From: Mycolicibacterium mucogenicum DSM 44124
Lineage (GTDB): Bacteria > Actinomycetota > Actinomycetes > Mycobacteriales > Mycobacteriaceae
Length of the DNA: 64,000 nt
Assembly (NCBI RefSeq): GCF_005670685.2
Contig: NZ_CP062008.1
Location: 558,001-622,000 of the forward strand
Reading direction: 5' to 3'
Position 1 is the first letter of the stretch. Every line of letters starts with the position of its first letter. Below, in pieces: positions 42,382 to 50,422 of this stretch. The notes under the pieces were generated by a model. The model was given only the letters and a program-made list of their open reading frames with translations. It had not been told where the DNA came from and ran no database searches. The position numbers were made by a program, and so were the translations under genes.

Positions 42382-42549
42382 CTAGCCCAACAGCTCGACG
42401 GTGCCGCCGTGCTCGACTGCGTAGGCCTCCGCGTCGGCGCGCTCCTCGTCGGTGAAGGTGCGGACCTTCGACCAGTGCGGCCGGACGATCAGGGTCAGCT
42501 CCGCGAGCGTGCGGGTACGTGGTCGCTGCTGCCGAGGTGGTTCCGTCAC
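42382..42549 (-). CDS. small phage protein (55 aa)
   Basis: GTG 42549 to TAG 42382. Reads RTLAELTLIVRPHWSKVRTFTDEERADAEAYAVEHGG, ending TVELLG; a style seen in short conserved mycobacteriophage proteins. TACTCT lies 8 nt before the GTG, so it may be leaderless. It is the last gene of the leftward block and convergent with the cargo lipoprotein (10 bp apart). The 108 bp upstream contain no gene. Confidence 0.6.
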   Translation of the reverse strand: MTEPPRQQRPRTRTLAELTLIVRPHWSKVRTFTDEERADAEAYAVEHGGTVELLG

Positions 42550-42657
42550 GGGCAGCCAGAGTAGGCGATCGCCCCGGCCGGGAGAGCCAGCGGAGCTGCA
42601 ACCGGGAACGATCTACCTACATAGACGGCTGCGGCCGGCGAACGGTTCCAACCAATT

Positions 42658-42840
42658 TCAGCGGCCGTTGATGATCTTCGCTATCAGCTCCGGCGAGCAC
42701 CCAACAGCCTTCGCCAGCTTCGCGTACGTCCACGCCTCACGCTCCGTCGACCAGGGCCTGCGGATCAGCGCGTCACGCTGAGCACTGTGCTGCTCAGCGG
42801 CCCGGGAAGCTGCGGCGCAACGTAATTCGCGAGCGATCAG
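42658..42840 (-). CDS. small HTH protein, CTG or other non-standard start
   Basis: About 60 aa ending WTYAKLAKAVGCSPELIAKIINGR, a clear helix-turn-helix of phage type. No ATG, GTG or TTG occurs in frame after the upstream gene stop. CTG at 42840 overlaps that stop as CTGA, in the same geometry as the ATGA junctions of the rest of the operon. The only ATG lies at 42942, deep inside the upstream gene. Possible regulator or lysis-timing factor. Confidence 0.55.
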   Translation of the reverse strand: MIARELRCAAASRAAEQHSAQRDALIRRPWSTEREAWTYAKLAKAVGCSPELIAKIINGR

Positions 42841-43274
42841 AGAATGTCGGCCAGCAGCTGCGGAGGGTCGGGGATCGCCGACTCCGGCGCATGCTTCCGA
42901 TGCGAGTCGATCAACTGCCGTATGTAACCGATAGCGGCCCAACGGATCCGCTTCTCCGTCGTCATCTCCGCCTCGAACTCGTCCAGCCGCCGGTCGCGGT
43001 CCTCGTTGTCGGCGACGAGCTCACCGTAGGCCGAGCGGAGCCTGCCGTAGTCCTCTGCCATACGGGCGATCTCTGCCTGGCTGATCCGATGCGACGCGGA
43101 CGTTTTCCGCTCCTCCGGCGTGAGCTCCTTACGGGCCTGCCACTTCCGGCCAACCCAACCGAGCACACCCGGGAGCTTGGACCCGGCCTTCGACATCAAC
43201 GCCGGTGGACCCAACAGCACGAACAGGATCAGCCACAGCAGCGGGTGAGTCTCAAACAATTTGTCCCACGTCAC
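42837..43274 (-). CDS. membrane protein with coiled coil, lysis region
   Basis: 145 aa from GTG 43274. One N-terminal transmembrane helix (HPLLWLILFVLLGPPALMS), then a basic linker and a long coiled coil (ISQAEIARMAEDYGRLRSAYGELVADNEDRDRRLDEFEAEM). Single-helix proteins following holin in mycobacteriophage lysis cassettes are candidate second holins or LysZ/spanin-like factors. GTGA overlap with the preceding gene. Confidence 0.65.
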   Translation of the reverse strand: MTWDKLFETHPLLWLILFVLLGPPALMSKAGSKLPGVLGWVGRKWQARKELTPEERKTSASHRISQAEIARMAEDYGRLRSAYGELVADNEDRDRRLDEFEAEMTTEKRIRWAAIGYIRQLIDSHRKHAPESAIPDPPQLLADIL

Positions 43275-43684
43275 TGCGGTTTCCCCCGAACTTGATCGGC
43301 GTAACCCAACGCCGCGAACCATGACAACAGCGACACGATCAGATACAGCCACGGGCCGCGGAATCCGCCCTCGGCGTCGATCGACGCCCACGCGATCCCA
43401 CATGCGAGCGTGAAGAACAACGCGCCGGACAGGTGTAGGCCCCAGATGCAGCACCACGGACGGCGGCACCAGTAGCCGAACACCGCCAACATTCCCGCGA
43501 GCACCAGCAGGCCGCCCCACACCTCGGTAGGCAGGGTGCGCTCTACCAGAGTGAGCGTTTCGGCGTGCTCACCCATCAGGAAGTCGGCACCGGCGACGAA
43601 AGGCGTTGCCGCCAAAAGAACAGCGATAATGCGGCGGTACCGATGGCCGAGCTGAGGGGTCCAGTCGGACCGCCGCTTGATCAC
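43271..43684 (-). CDS. four-helix membrane protein, lysis region
   Basis: 137 aa. Hydrophobic segments YRRIIAVLLAATPFVAGADFLM, EVWGGLLVLAGMLAVFGYW, GLHLSGALFFTLACGIAW and WLYLIVSLLSWFAALGYA. Cysteine pair CRRPWCC between helices 2 and 3. Overlaps both neighbours (ATGA, GTGA). Role is probably in membrane permeabilisation, by location only. Confidence 0.65.
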   Translation of the reverse strand: MIKRRSDWTPQLGHRYRRIIAVLLAATPFVAGADFLMGEHAETLTLVERTLPTEVWGGLLVLAGMLAVFGYWCRRPWCCIWGLHLSGALFFTLACGIAWASIDAEGGFRGPWLYLIVSLLSWFAALGYADQVRGKPQ

Positions 43685-44097
43685 CGGATGCTCGCGATGA
43701 CCTGCTGCGCGAGCGGGCCAAGGCCGGCGGCGGCCTGCTGGATCTTCGACAGCTCGTCGTGGGCGGCGTTGGCGGCCGCAACCGTGTCGGCCACAATCTG
43801 ATTCGCCGCGGCCACCCCGTTGGTGACCTGCTCCAGCGGCGACAGCGGAGGCGGGGTCGGCTCCAACATCCCCGGCACCTTCGCCTGGCGGCCCAACACG
43901 ACGGCAGCGGCGGTGACGCCAGCAGTCGGGAGGAACTGGCCCAACGCCTGCAACAGGTTGCCGAAGTTGGCTGCGGTGTCGGCGTCGATGAGGTGGAACG
44001 CCTGCGCGATGGTGGCTGCCGCGCCCGCCAGTGCGGTGACGCCGTACAGGGCTTTGCGGGTGTCGATCTTGTCTTCGCTCGCGAGCTTCATGGTCAT
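43681..44097 (-). CDS. holin
   Basis: 138 aa. Two hydrophobic stretches (ALYGVTALAGAAATIAQAFHLI and LGQFLPTAGVTAAAVVLGRQ) separated by a short acidic turn, then an amphipathic Ala-rich C-terminal helix. Typical of mycobacteriophage holins encoded directly after lysA. ATG 44097 overlaps the endolysin stop (ATGA). Confidence 0.75.
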   Translation of the reverse strand: MTMKLASEDKIDTRKALYGVTALAGAAATIAQAFHLIDADTAANFGNLLQALGQFLPTAGVTAAAVVLGRQAKVPGMLEPTPPPLSPLEQVTNGVAAANQIVADTVAAANAAHDELSKIQQAAAGLGPLAQQVIASIR

Positions 44098-45524
44098 TTT
44101 CCGTTCTGGGTCAGGAAGGCCTGCAGGGCAGCAGGATTGGCCTTTTCGATATCGGCCATCACCGACGCGGCCTGGCTGACTGCCTGGGGGTCGGTGCCGT
44201 ACGGGCCCTTGCCCGCGGCGGTCTGGGCGACACGACGGATGGAGTCGAGGTGGCCGTTGCGGGCCTTGTTCTCGACCCACGGTTCGTGCGGGCCATGCGC
44301 GTCGAGCGCGCGGAGCATGTCGACGAGCAGAGGCGGCGTTTCGCCTGGGTCCGCATAGATAGACAAGGACGGGACACGAAGATCGGACATCAGTAGCTCC
44401 TCGAGCGGATCGGTGGGCGTGGGAGTGGCGGGCAGGATCCGGTCGCCCAGTGCGCGGGCGCGATTCCAGTAGTTGCGGCGATCGTCAAGGCCGTTCAAAC
44501 CGCCGTTGACCATGCGCGTGCATGCTTCGAGGTCGCCGCTTTCGGCGGCGTCCATGAACGTCGGGCGGGCCACGGTGAAGTACCAGACCGCGCCGGTCCA
44601 GACATGTTCGTCGCTGGACAGGGCTTCGGGGTTGTCGACGAAGTAGGTCGGTGTCGGGACGTATCCCTGGTCAAATGCCCACTGCGACAGGCGCGTTACG
44701 TTGGATCGACCCGTGATCTGGATGAACGACCGGCCGCGGAATCGGCGGCCGTCGCCCGGCTGCGTGTTGCCAAGGTCCAGCCGGCCCTCGTACTGCTCGC
44801 CGCTGGCGATCTCGGTTCGGTAGACGCCGCCGCCGCATTCGTGGCCGAGCTGCGCGAGGAACATGGCGGATTTGTTGACCGTGTTTGCACCGCAGCGGAT
44901 CATCGCCTCGTTGCAGCCTGGGGCGAGGCCTGCGTAGTCGACGCCGGGGCGGCGCCCCCATGCTTCAGCGAGTGTGTCGCCGCTGATGCCTGGGCTGGCC
45001 GGTGCGTCCTCGAGCCGCGCGTCGAGGTACCAGAAGTCACTGAACAGCCGGTCGTTCCACGCGCGCGCGCCGCCGTAGAGGGAGACACCGACGCCGTTCA
45101 CGTTGCCATGCGATTCCCAGTCGACGCCACGATCGGACATCACAACCGGCCCGCCGGGGATATCCATCGTCATGAGCGTGCAAGCGGTGTGCGAGTTTTC
45201 GCCGCCGCCACCGTGCATGAGACCGACCAGCATCACCGGTTTGAAAGGCAGCGCCGCGGGCCCGCCGGCCGGCATTCGCCTGAACCCGAGGTCGTAGACG
45301 ATAGGGCGGTCCAGGCGGAACGACTCGGTCGAGCCGTAACGGTTGCCCTGCCAGTCGGTCCGGCCGCCGTACCAGGCACCGGTCTGCAGCACCAGGCCGG
45401 AACAGTCGGTGGAATCGCGCGGGTCGTCGGTGAACGCGCCGCCGTAGTCGTACGGGAGGCCCGCGCGGGCGCGGGCGCGGTCGTGGACCTCCTGCGCACG
45501 CTGGCGAGTAACAACGAACGTCAT
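44094..45524 (-). CDS. lysA: endolysin A: NlpC/P60-like peptidase + GH19 muramidase/chitinase-like domain
   Basis: 476 aa. N-terminal Cys/His peptidase domain (about 8-150): LPYDYGGAFTDDPRDSTDCSGLVLQTG with Cys41 and His112 in GGENSHTACTLM. Central GH19-type glycosidase (about 190-330) with FLAQLGHECGGGVYRTEIASGEQYEGRLDLGN and RFRGRSFIQITGRSNV. The C-terminal ~120 residues form a separate domain (DPLEELLMSDLRVPSLS ... VENKARNGHLDSIRRVA), probably cell-wall binding. It cuts peptidoglycan at lysis. ATGA overlaps on both sides. No lysB esterase is visible nearby. Confidence 0.9.
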   Translation of the reverse strand: MTFVVTRQRAQEVHDRARARAGLPYDYGGAFTDDPRDSTDCSGLVLQTGAWYGGRTDWQGNRYGSTESFRLDRPIVYDLGFRRMPAGGPAALPFKPVMLVGLMHGGGGENSHTACTLMTMDIPGGPVVMSDRGVDWESHGNVNGVGVSLYGGARAWNDRLFSDFWYLDARLEDAPASPGISGDTLAEAWGRRPGVDYAGLAPGCNEAMIRCGANTVNKSAMFLAQLGHECGGGVYRTEIASGEQYEGRLDLGNTQPGDGRRFRGRSFIQITGRSNVTRLSQWAFDQGYVPTPTYFVDNPEALSSDEHVWTGAVWYFTVARPTFMDAAESGDLEACTRMVNGGLNGLDDRRNYWNRARALGDRILPATPTPTDPLEELLMSDLRVPSLSIYADPGETPPLLVDMLRALDAHGPHEPWVENKARNGHLDSIRRVAQTAAGKGPYGTDPQAVSQAASVMADIEKANPAALQAFLTQNGK

Positions 45525-45673
45525 CTCAGCACCTGCACCGTCGGGTTAGGGCAGCCAGACTCGACACGCATCTGCTTCTGCCGGTGGGCCGGGTAGAACG
45601 CCATCTCCATGCAGCAGCGTTGGTGACGTTCAGCCATCGCGATCGGGCGGCCGCGGTCGTAGAGGGTGTGCAT
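45521..45673 (-). CDS. small His/Cys-containing phage protein (50 aa)
   Basis: ATG 45673 to TGA 45521. Contains MAERHQRCCMEMAFYPAHRQKQMRVESGCPNP. Reads like small phage proteins lying just before lysA; paired Cys and His could bind metal. Overlaps the membrane peptide upstream (TGATG) and lysA downstream (ATGA). Function unknown. Confidence 0.6.
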   Translation of the reverse strand: MHTLYDRGRPIAMAERHQRCCMEMAFYPAHRQKQMRVESGCPNPTVQVLR

Positions 45674-45798
45674 CACAACGACACCAGCGAGTCGTTGCGG
45701 GGGTCGGCGCCCCACTTCATGAACACCAGGCCCATACCGGAGAACAGCACCAGGCCGAGCACCGTCCCGGCAGCAATCGCGGCGATCGTGGAGCGCAT
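45673..45798 (-). CDS. small membrane protein (41 aa)
   Basis: Single transmembrane helix (IAAIAAGTVLGLVLFSGMGLVFM) with a polar C-terminal tail KWGADPRNDSLVSL. Missed by longer-ORF searches. Its stop overlaps the next start (TGATG). Position at the head of the lysis genes suggests a lysis accessory protein. Confidence 0.6.
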   Translation of the reverse strand: MRSTIAAIAAGTVLGLVLFSGMGLVFMKWGADPRNDSLVSL

Positions 45799-45833
45799 GA
45801 GCCAGACGCTATGGCGCCAGGGTGCAACAGATT

Positions 45834-46498
45834 TCAGCGCGGAGCGGACCGCACAGCCGCGTCAAATGCGGCCTCTGAGTCGTCCTCGTCCCACCACGAC
45901 GGCGGCGCCACATACCCCGCCTTCGCCTTCTCTGGTTCGATCGGCGGCGCGTACAACTTGTCCCGGAACTCAGTGACCTTCGCCTGCCCCTCTTCGGGAT
46001 TCGCCGCGGCCGACATCGACTCCTCGAGCGCACTCTCCGTCAGGTCCAGCAGGGAGTGCATCGACGGCAGGTTCATCGGATCCCCGATGCCCGCCAGGGT
46101 CAGCTTCGTTCGCAGTGGTCGCCAGTGGTGAGCGGTCAGCACACAGAGTGTGATGACCGCCTGGTAGGGCGGGCTGTGTCCCTTGTCGTGATGGCCTCGA
46201 CAATGCGGTTCATCGTGTTGGCCGGCGCGTCACCGGTCAGCATCCGCATCAGCAGGCCCTCGTACTGTTCTGCACCGATGTGGTTGCGCACGAACAAGTT
46301 CAAGTAGCCGAGCTTCTCGCGGTCGGAGGCCTTCGACCGGCCGGACGCGCCTAGCGCCGCGGCGCTGCCTGGTATGGGTTTGCGCGCCCGGATGGTGCCC
46401 ACGCCCTCCACTTCGAGCGGGTACATCGGGCCTTCGCCACGGTCGGCGTTCTCGGCGTCGGCGAGGAAGTCCTCATAGCCAGCCGGCGGGTCGTACAT
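45834..46498 (-). CDS. tail-assembly-chaperone-like frameshift fusion (G-T type)
   Basis: Frame 0 (46498-46166) joined by an apparent -1 shift to the frame ending at 45834 gives about 221 aa. The shift frame continues the conserved text smoothly: ITTRDTARP + YQAVITLCVLTAHHWRPLRTKL, then LAGIGDPMNLPSMHSLLDLTESALEES. This resembles the long product of tail assembly chaperones in several mycobacteriophage clusters. Slip site CCCT at 46169-46166 lets tRNA-Pro move back one base. It lies 9 kb downstream of the tape measure, not before it, and a separate chaperone-like gene is at 61177. Confidence 0.65.
46136..46498 (-). CDS. tail-assembly-chaperone-like protein, unshifted product
   Basis: 120 aa; AGGAGG is 8 nt before ATG 46498. 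Contains KLGYLNLFVRNHIGAEQYEGLLMRMLTGDAPANTMNRIVEAITTRD, the helical core of G-type chaperones, then a short tail in the zero frame (TRRSSHSVC). Expected as the major product if the frameshift is programmed. Confidence 0.65.
   Translation of the reverse strand: MYDPPAGYEDFLADAENADRGEGPMYPLEVEGVGTIRARKPIPGSAAALGASGRSKASDREKLGYLNLFVRNHIGAEQYEGLLMRMLTGDAPANTMNRIVEAITTRDTARPTRRSSHSVC
46166..46169 (-). promoter_or_regulatory. candidate -1 frameshift site CCCT
   Basis: Zero-frame codons read CGC CCT ACC; slipping tRNA-Pro from CCT to CCC makes the next codon TAC and joins ARP to YQAV. The stop of frame 0 follows 30 nt later. No classical XXXYYYZ heptamer is present. Confidence 0.5.
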
Positions 46499-46509
46499 TC
46501 CAAGGCCTC

Positions 46510-47178
46510 CTATGCGGCGATGAGGTCGACGCCGGCGGCGGCGACGGTATGCCCGGTGCTCGTGGTGCTGAAGTTGACCGCTCCGGTGACCGCGGTGATG
46601 CCGCGGTCACCGATCAGGTTCTGGTCGCTGTCCTGGGTCTCCCGGTTTGTCCAGTTCCAGCCGGTCATGGTGGCGCCTGTCGTCACGGCGACGAACGGGA
46701 TGTTCCCGGCAGTCGACGTGATGGACAGGTTCACAGCTTGGTTTCCGGTGGTGCTCTGTGTGTTCAGGTTCTGGTAGCCGGTCACGTTGCCGTAGAACGC
46801 CGCTTCGATGTTCGCGCGGGTAAACGACTGAGCTGCCTGGACGTTGCCCGTCAGAGTGTGCAGCCCAATGAGGGGGTTCTGGCAGTAGAACAGCACGACG
46901 TGACCGAGCCGCTGTCCGGACACGCCGCGGACGGTGTCAGAGCCGGGAATCTCGGTGAACGTCGATCCGAGGTCACTGGTGACTGTCTTGGCGGTCAGAG
47001 TGTTATTCCAGTTGGTGTGCCGACAGGTCAGTGCAACGATGCACCCGCCCGCCTGGCCGATGTTGATCGTGCATTGCGGGCTCATGCTCGCGCCGCCCGT
47101 GGTGGTGAACCCGGACCCCGACGTCAAGAACAATGGCGCCGCGCTGGTCTTCGGAATACCGATCAGACCGGAGGGCAT
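46510..47178 (-). CDS. minor tail protein, beta-rich
   Basis: 222 aa, no transmembrane segment, rich in Thr, Gly and Val. Contains SGSGFTTTGGASMSPQCTINIGQAGGCIVALTCRHTNWNN and GYQNLNTQSTTGNQAVNLSITSTAGNIPFVAVTTGATMTGWNW, a pattern seen in Gly-Thr-rich minor tail or receptor-binding proteins of actinophages. Start overlaps the preceding gene by 1 bp (TGATG). Confidence 0.7.
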   Translation of the reverse strand: MPSGLIGIPKTSAAPLFLTSGSGFTTTGGASMSPQCTINIGQAGGCIVALTCRHTNWNNTLTAKTVTSDLGSTFTEIPGSDTVRGVSGQRLGHVVLFYCQNPLIGLHTLTGNVQAAQSFTRANIEAAFYGNVTGYQNLNTQSTTGNQAVNLSITSTAGNIPFVAVTTGATMTGWNWTNRETQDSDQNLIGDRGITAVTGAVNFSTTSTGHTVAAAGVDLIAA

Positions 47179-48521
47179 CAGGTCGCCGTCACAGACACAG
47201 CGCCGATAAGCACCGCAGAGAATCCATTGCCCGGTGTCCCGCCGACGGCGGACAGGTACGGCCGGATGATGTCACCGGCGTTGATCACCTGGCCTACCGT
47301 CGCGGTGACGGCGGTGCCGTAGGCCCATTGGTTGGCCGAGGAAACCAGCTTCTGGCCTGCGGTCGTCCCGTTGATCTTCAATTCGCAGGTGGTCGAGCCG
47401 CTGGCATCGGGGGTGATTCCGCGGTAGACGACCTGGCCGAGGACGAAGTTGGCTGGCGCCTGGAAGCCCATGGCGTTGTCCATGTAGCCCGCCGCGCGCT
47501 GGCCGTATCCGGCGTGGATTTCGTACCAGACCGGCACAGAGACGTTGCCCGCCATCGTGGCGGCGGCGCCGAGGCCCAACGTGCCGCGCATCGCAGCCGC
47601 GTTTGCACCACCCAGCAGGGTGCGCGCCAGCGATGTCAATGTCGTCACCGACGCCGCGCCGCTGCCGGTGAAGTAGGCGAGGGTGTCGCTCGCCGACGTC
47701 AGCCCAGCGAGCGCCTGCAGGTTGGCGTTCTGCGCCTGGACATTCGTGCCGACCACCAGCGACAGCGCGGTGCGCAGTGCCGCGGCGTCGACATCGCCCT
47801 TGAGACCGGCCACCGAGTTGACGGCGTCGGTCATGTCGGCCTTTTCCCACACTGACGACGAGTTGAGGATGACCCAGTCGCCGACGTCGTAGGTGATGTT
47901 GCCGCTGCCGAGGTTGCGGGTTCCGCCGACGGTCACGCGGTAGACGTCACCGGGGCTGCCGGTTCCGTCGATCAGTGTCGGGGTGTTGGTCGAGGCGTTC
48001 CAAGTCCCCTTCCACTGCATCGCATCGACGGTCAGCTGGGCCGACGGAATGCGGCCGTTGCCGTCGAGCTGCAGCAGGCCGTTGGCGACGTTGACGTTGC
48101 CGACGTTGACCAGGTTGTGGCCGGCCAGGTCCAGGTTGACCCCGAGCGAGATCGCCGACGACAGAATCACCAGTGCGTTGGCCACCGCGGTAGGCGTGAT
48201 GCGGAACGGTGTGACGCCGTCGGTCTGGTTGACGACATTCAGTGCCCCGGCGGCGTCGGCGTCCATCGCCCAGGTCTTGCCCGCCAGCAGCCGGAGCAAC
48301 GCGTCCGTAGCCGGGGCCAGAGGCGTCACATCCACGCTCGCAGCTGTGGTCTTCGCGGCGAACGTCTTGGCGCCAGTGATCGTCTCGGCGCCGGCCTTAT
48401 GCACCTGCGCTGCGTCGCGGTTGGCGTCCCAGAGCGCGAGGATCGCAGCCTGCGTCGTGGACGGCAACTGGTCCAGGATGGCCTTCGCCGTGTCGATCGA
48501 AATGAGGCTCTTGGTCACCAC
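47178..48521 (-). CDS. minor tail/fibre protein
   Basis: 447 aa; GTG 48521 with AGGAG upstream. N-terminal helical part, then KTWAMDADAAGALNVVNQTDGVTPFRITPTAVANA and VNLDLAGHNLVNVGNVNVANGLLQLDGNGRIPSAQL, segments typical of tail fibres. The middle part LVVGTNVQAQNANLQALAGLTSASDTLAYFTGSGAASVTTLTSLARTLLG is a widespread phage fibre motif. The C terminus looks like a jelly-roll receptor-binding domain. Confidence 0.8.
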   Translation of the reverse strand: MVTKSLISIDTAKAILDQLPSTTQAAILALWDANRDAAQVHKAGAETITGAKTFAAKTTAASVDVTPLAPATDALLRLLAGKTWAMDADAAGALNVVNQTDGVTPFRITPTAVANALVILSSAISLGVNLDLAGHNLVNVGNVNVANGLLQLDGNGRIPSAQLTVDAMQWKGTWNASTNTPTLIDGTGSPGDVYRVTVGGTRNLGSGNITYDVGDWVILNSSSVWEKADMTDAVNSVAGLKGDVDAAALRTALSLVVGTNVQAQNANLQALAGLTSASDTLAYFTGSGAASVTTLTSLARTLLGGANAAAMRGTLGLGAAATMAGNVSVPVWYEIHAGYGQRAAGYMDNAMGFQAPANFVLGQVVYRGITPDASGSTTCELKINGTTAGQKLVSSANQWAYGTAVTATVGQVINAGDIIRPYLSAVGGTPGNGFSAVLIGAVSVTAT

Positions 48522-48527
48522 AAACTC

Positions 48528-49958
48528 CTAGGTGCTCGGCTTCACGGCGACTGCCACAGTCACCGCGCAGTAGTTGTTGGAGCCGCCGGGCGTGACGTTC
48601 GCCGGGAGCACCGGGACACCGGCCTGCGTCAACGCGTCACGCTGCAAAATCGCCTGGTCATCGAACGGGGCCCAGCCCCAGAAGCCACCAGAACCGGCCT
48701 GGTCCACCGCCTTGACCACCCAGCCAGCAGGTGCGGCGTTCTTCGGGAAGCTCGGCGTCTTGTCCGCGCCCGCCCAACCGAGAACCAGTGATCGGTCCTT
48801 CAACGCCGGACCGGGGAGGCCCGGCAACACGAACGGGGTTGTCGAGCTGACGCTGGTGTTTGATGCGAATGCGTTGATCGGGGCGGTCGGGTCAGCGCCG
48901 CGGACCACCACGGTGTAGATGCCGCCGTACCCGTTCCCGTTCCACAACCCGGGGATGAGCCAGCTGTTCGTGCCGGTCTGCTCCTCGGCGAGGGTCACCA
49001 GATGCCAGAACGCGGCGCAGGTGCTGCCTGGACTCGAAATCACCGTGTTGCCAGCGCCGAGTAGGTTCGTCCAGCCAGCTGGAAGCGTTATCGGTCGGCC
49101 GGGTTCGGTGTTGTTGACGAACACCAGCACGAGGTCGTCGGCCTTCGGCGTGTAGTCGTTGCCCGGCCGGATTGGACAATCGCGCGTCCACGTGTAGGAG
49201 GCGAACCCCAGTGCGGCGATCGACAGCCCGGCCGCGCCGCCACCGGCCTCGATGTAGTCGAACGCCGGAGAGAAGTGCTGGACACCGACCGGGCCGTCCT
49301 TGGACCCCATGTAGCTGGCCAGGACAGACCGATAGCCAAGGCCTTTCTGGGTGGTCAGACCGGCGTCGGTCCAGCTGCCCAGCCAACGGCCGTTTTTCGT
49401 CACGACGAACTGCCGGTTGCTTGGGATCAGGCGCAGCACGTCCCCGGATCCGAACGTCCCGTTCGGGATGTCCACCAGGGTCTCTGTGTTGCCGATCAGG
49501 ATGGAGAACTGCAGCTGGCCCGATGACCGGAACGCCAGGCCAACGCCGTCGGTGAAGGCCGCATTCGAGCCGCGCAGGTACGCGCGGGAGATGTACTGGG
49601 GCAGCCAGCTGCCCATCGGCCCGATCTTGACCTCAAGGTAGCTGTCGTCCGCCGGGGCGACGGCCGCCGCGTACCGCCAGCGGCTCGTCTGCATAGCTAC
49701 ACCTGGGCTGATCAGCCCGGTGTAGGGGATGTTGATCCGCGAGTATCCGGCCGGGTCGACGTACGCCTGGTACGGGGCGACAGCCGGGCCGTGGTCCACC
49801 CAGTTTGGTCCCAGGCCGGGGCTGTTCGGGACGTTGAAGTCATCGCGCAGAAGCGATTTCAGCCAAACCTGCGTGGTGCCGAGACGAGCCTCGATGATGT
49901 CGATGGCGCCGAACTTGATCCCCGTGACCGCGGGGAGTGCGCCTTGTCGTACGGGCAT
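48528..49958 (-). CDS. minor tail protein
   Basis: 476 aa. Starts with a short segment IKFGAIDIIEARLGTTQVW, repeated in many actinophage tails as the join to the neighbouring protein, then DDFNVPNSPGLGPNWVDHGPAVAPYQAYVDPAGYSRI, a concanavalin/laminin-like beta-sandwich. The C-terminal half (APIRPGNDYTPKADDLVLVFVNNTEP-like, ... PAGWTNLLGAGNTV) is another beta-sandwich. Probable tail tip or receptor-binding component. Confidence 0.8.
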   Translation of the reverse strand: MPVRQGALPAVTGIKFGAIDIIEARLGTTQVWLKSLLRDDFNVPNSPGLGPNWVDHGPAVAPYQAYVDPAGYSRINIPYTGLISPGVAMQTSRWRYAAAVAPADDSYLEVKIGPMGSWLPQYISRAYLRGSNAAFTDGVGLAFRSSGQLQFSILIGNTETLVDIPNGTFGSGDVLRLIPSNRQFVVTKNGRWLGSWTDAGLTTQKGLGYRSVLASYMGSKDGPVGVQHFSPAFDYIEAGGGAAGLSIAALGFASYTWTRDCPIRPGNDYTPKADDLVLVFVNNTEPGRPITLPAGWTNLLGAGNTVISSPGSTCAAFWHLVTLAEEQTGTNSWLIPGLWNGNGYGGIYTVVVRGADPTAPINAFASNTSVSSTTPFVLPGLPGPALKDRSLVLGWAGADKTPSFPKNAAPAGWVVKAVDQAGSGGFWGWAPFDDQAILQRDALTQAGVPVLPANVTPGGSNNYCAVTVAVAVKPST

Positions 49959-49970
49959 CCGATACCAGCC

Positions 49971-50384
49971 TCAGGCGCTGATGTAGTACAGCGTGTTGGG
50001 ATCGACAGGGTTAAGCGCCGCGTACTGGGCAGCGGTGAGCACGCAGTGACGCAGCGTGACCGGGTTGTTGTTGTAGTCGACGGCGGTCGGGATGCCGGGC
50101 GCGACCTTCTCGGGATGCAGTGCGCCCAAAGCGATCTTGTCGTCAGTCACCGCCCCGTCATCGAGCGCTCGTGTCGACACCGCCTTGTCACCGAGCTTCG
50201 GCTCGGTCACCGCCTTGGCGGCGATGGTGCGCGTGCTGACCGACGAGTCGTCGAGCTTCGGCTCGGTGATGTCACCGTCGTTGACTGTCGACGGGGCGAC
50301 GACCTCAATCTCCGCGATCATCTCGGGACCAAAGCGCTGCCCAACGGGTTTGGACATGTCGAGCCCGGCGATCAGGTCTGCCAT
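49971..50384 (-). CDS. minor tail protein with ~14-residue repeats
   Basis: 137 aa. Repeats of the type G-x-I/V-x-E-x-K-L-x-D-x-x-V-S-T-R-x-I (DGDITEPKLDDSSVSTRTIAAKAVTEPKLGDKAVSTRALDDGAVTDDKI) typical of trimeric fibre shafts. The C-terminal AAQYAALNPVDPNTLYYIS is a frequent tail-fibre ending. Probably a slender trimer. Confidence 0.75.
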   Translation of the reverse strand: MADLIAGLDMSKPVGQRFGPEMIAEIEVVAPSTVNDGDITEPKLDDSSVSTRTIAAKAVTEPKLGDKAVSTRALDDGAVTDDKIALGALHPEKVAPGIPTAVDYNNNPVTLRHCVLTAAQYAALNPVDPNTLYYISA

Positions 50385-50422
50385 AGCCCGGGACAGTAAC
50401 TACGCGGGGTGCGGCAGCCAGG

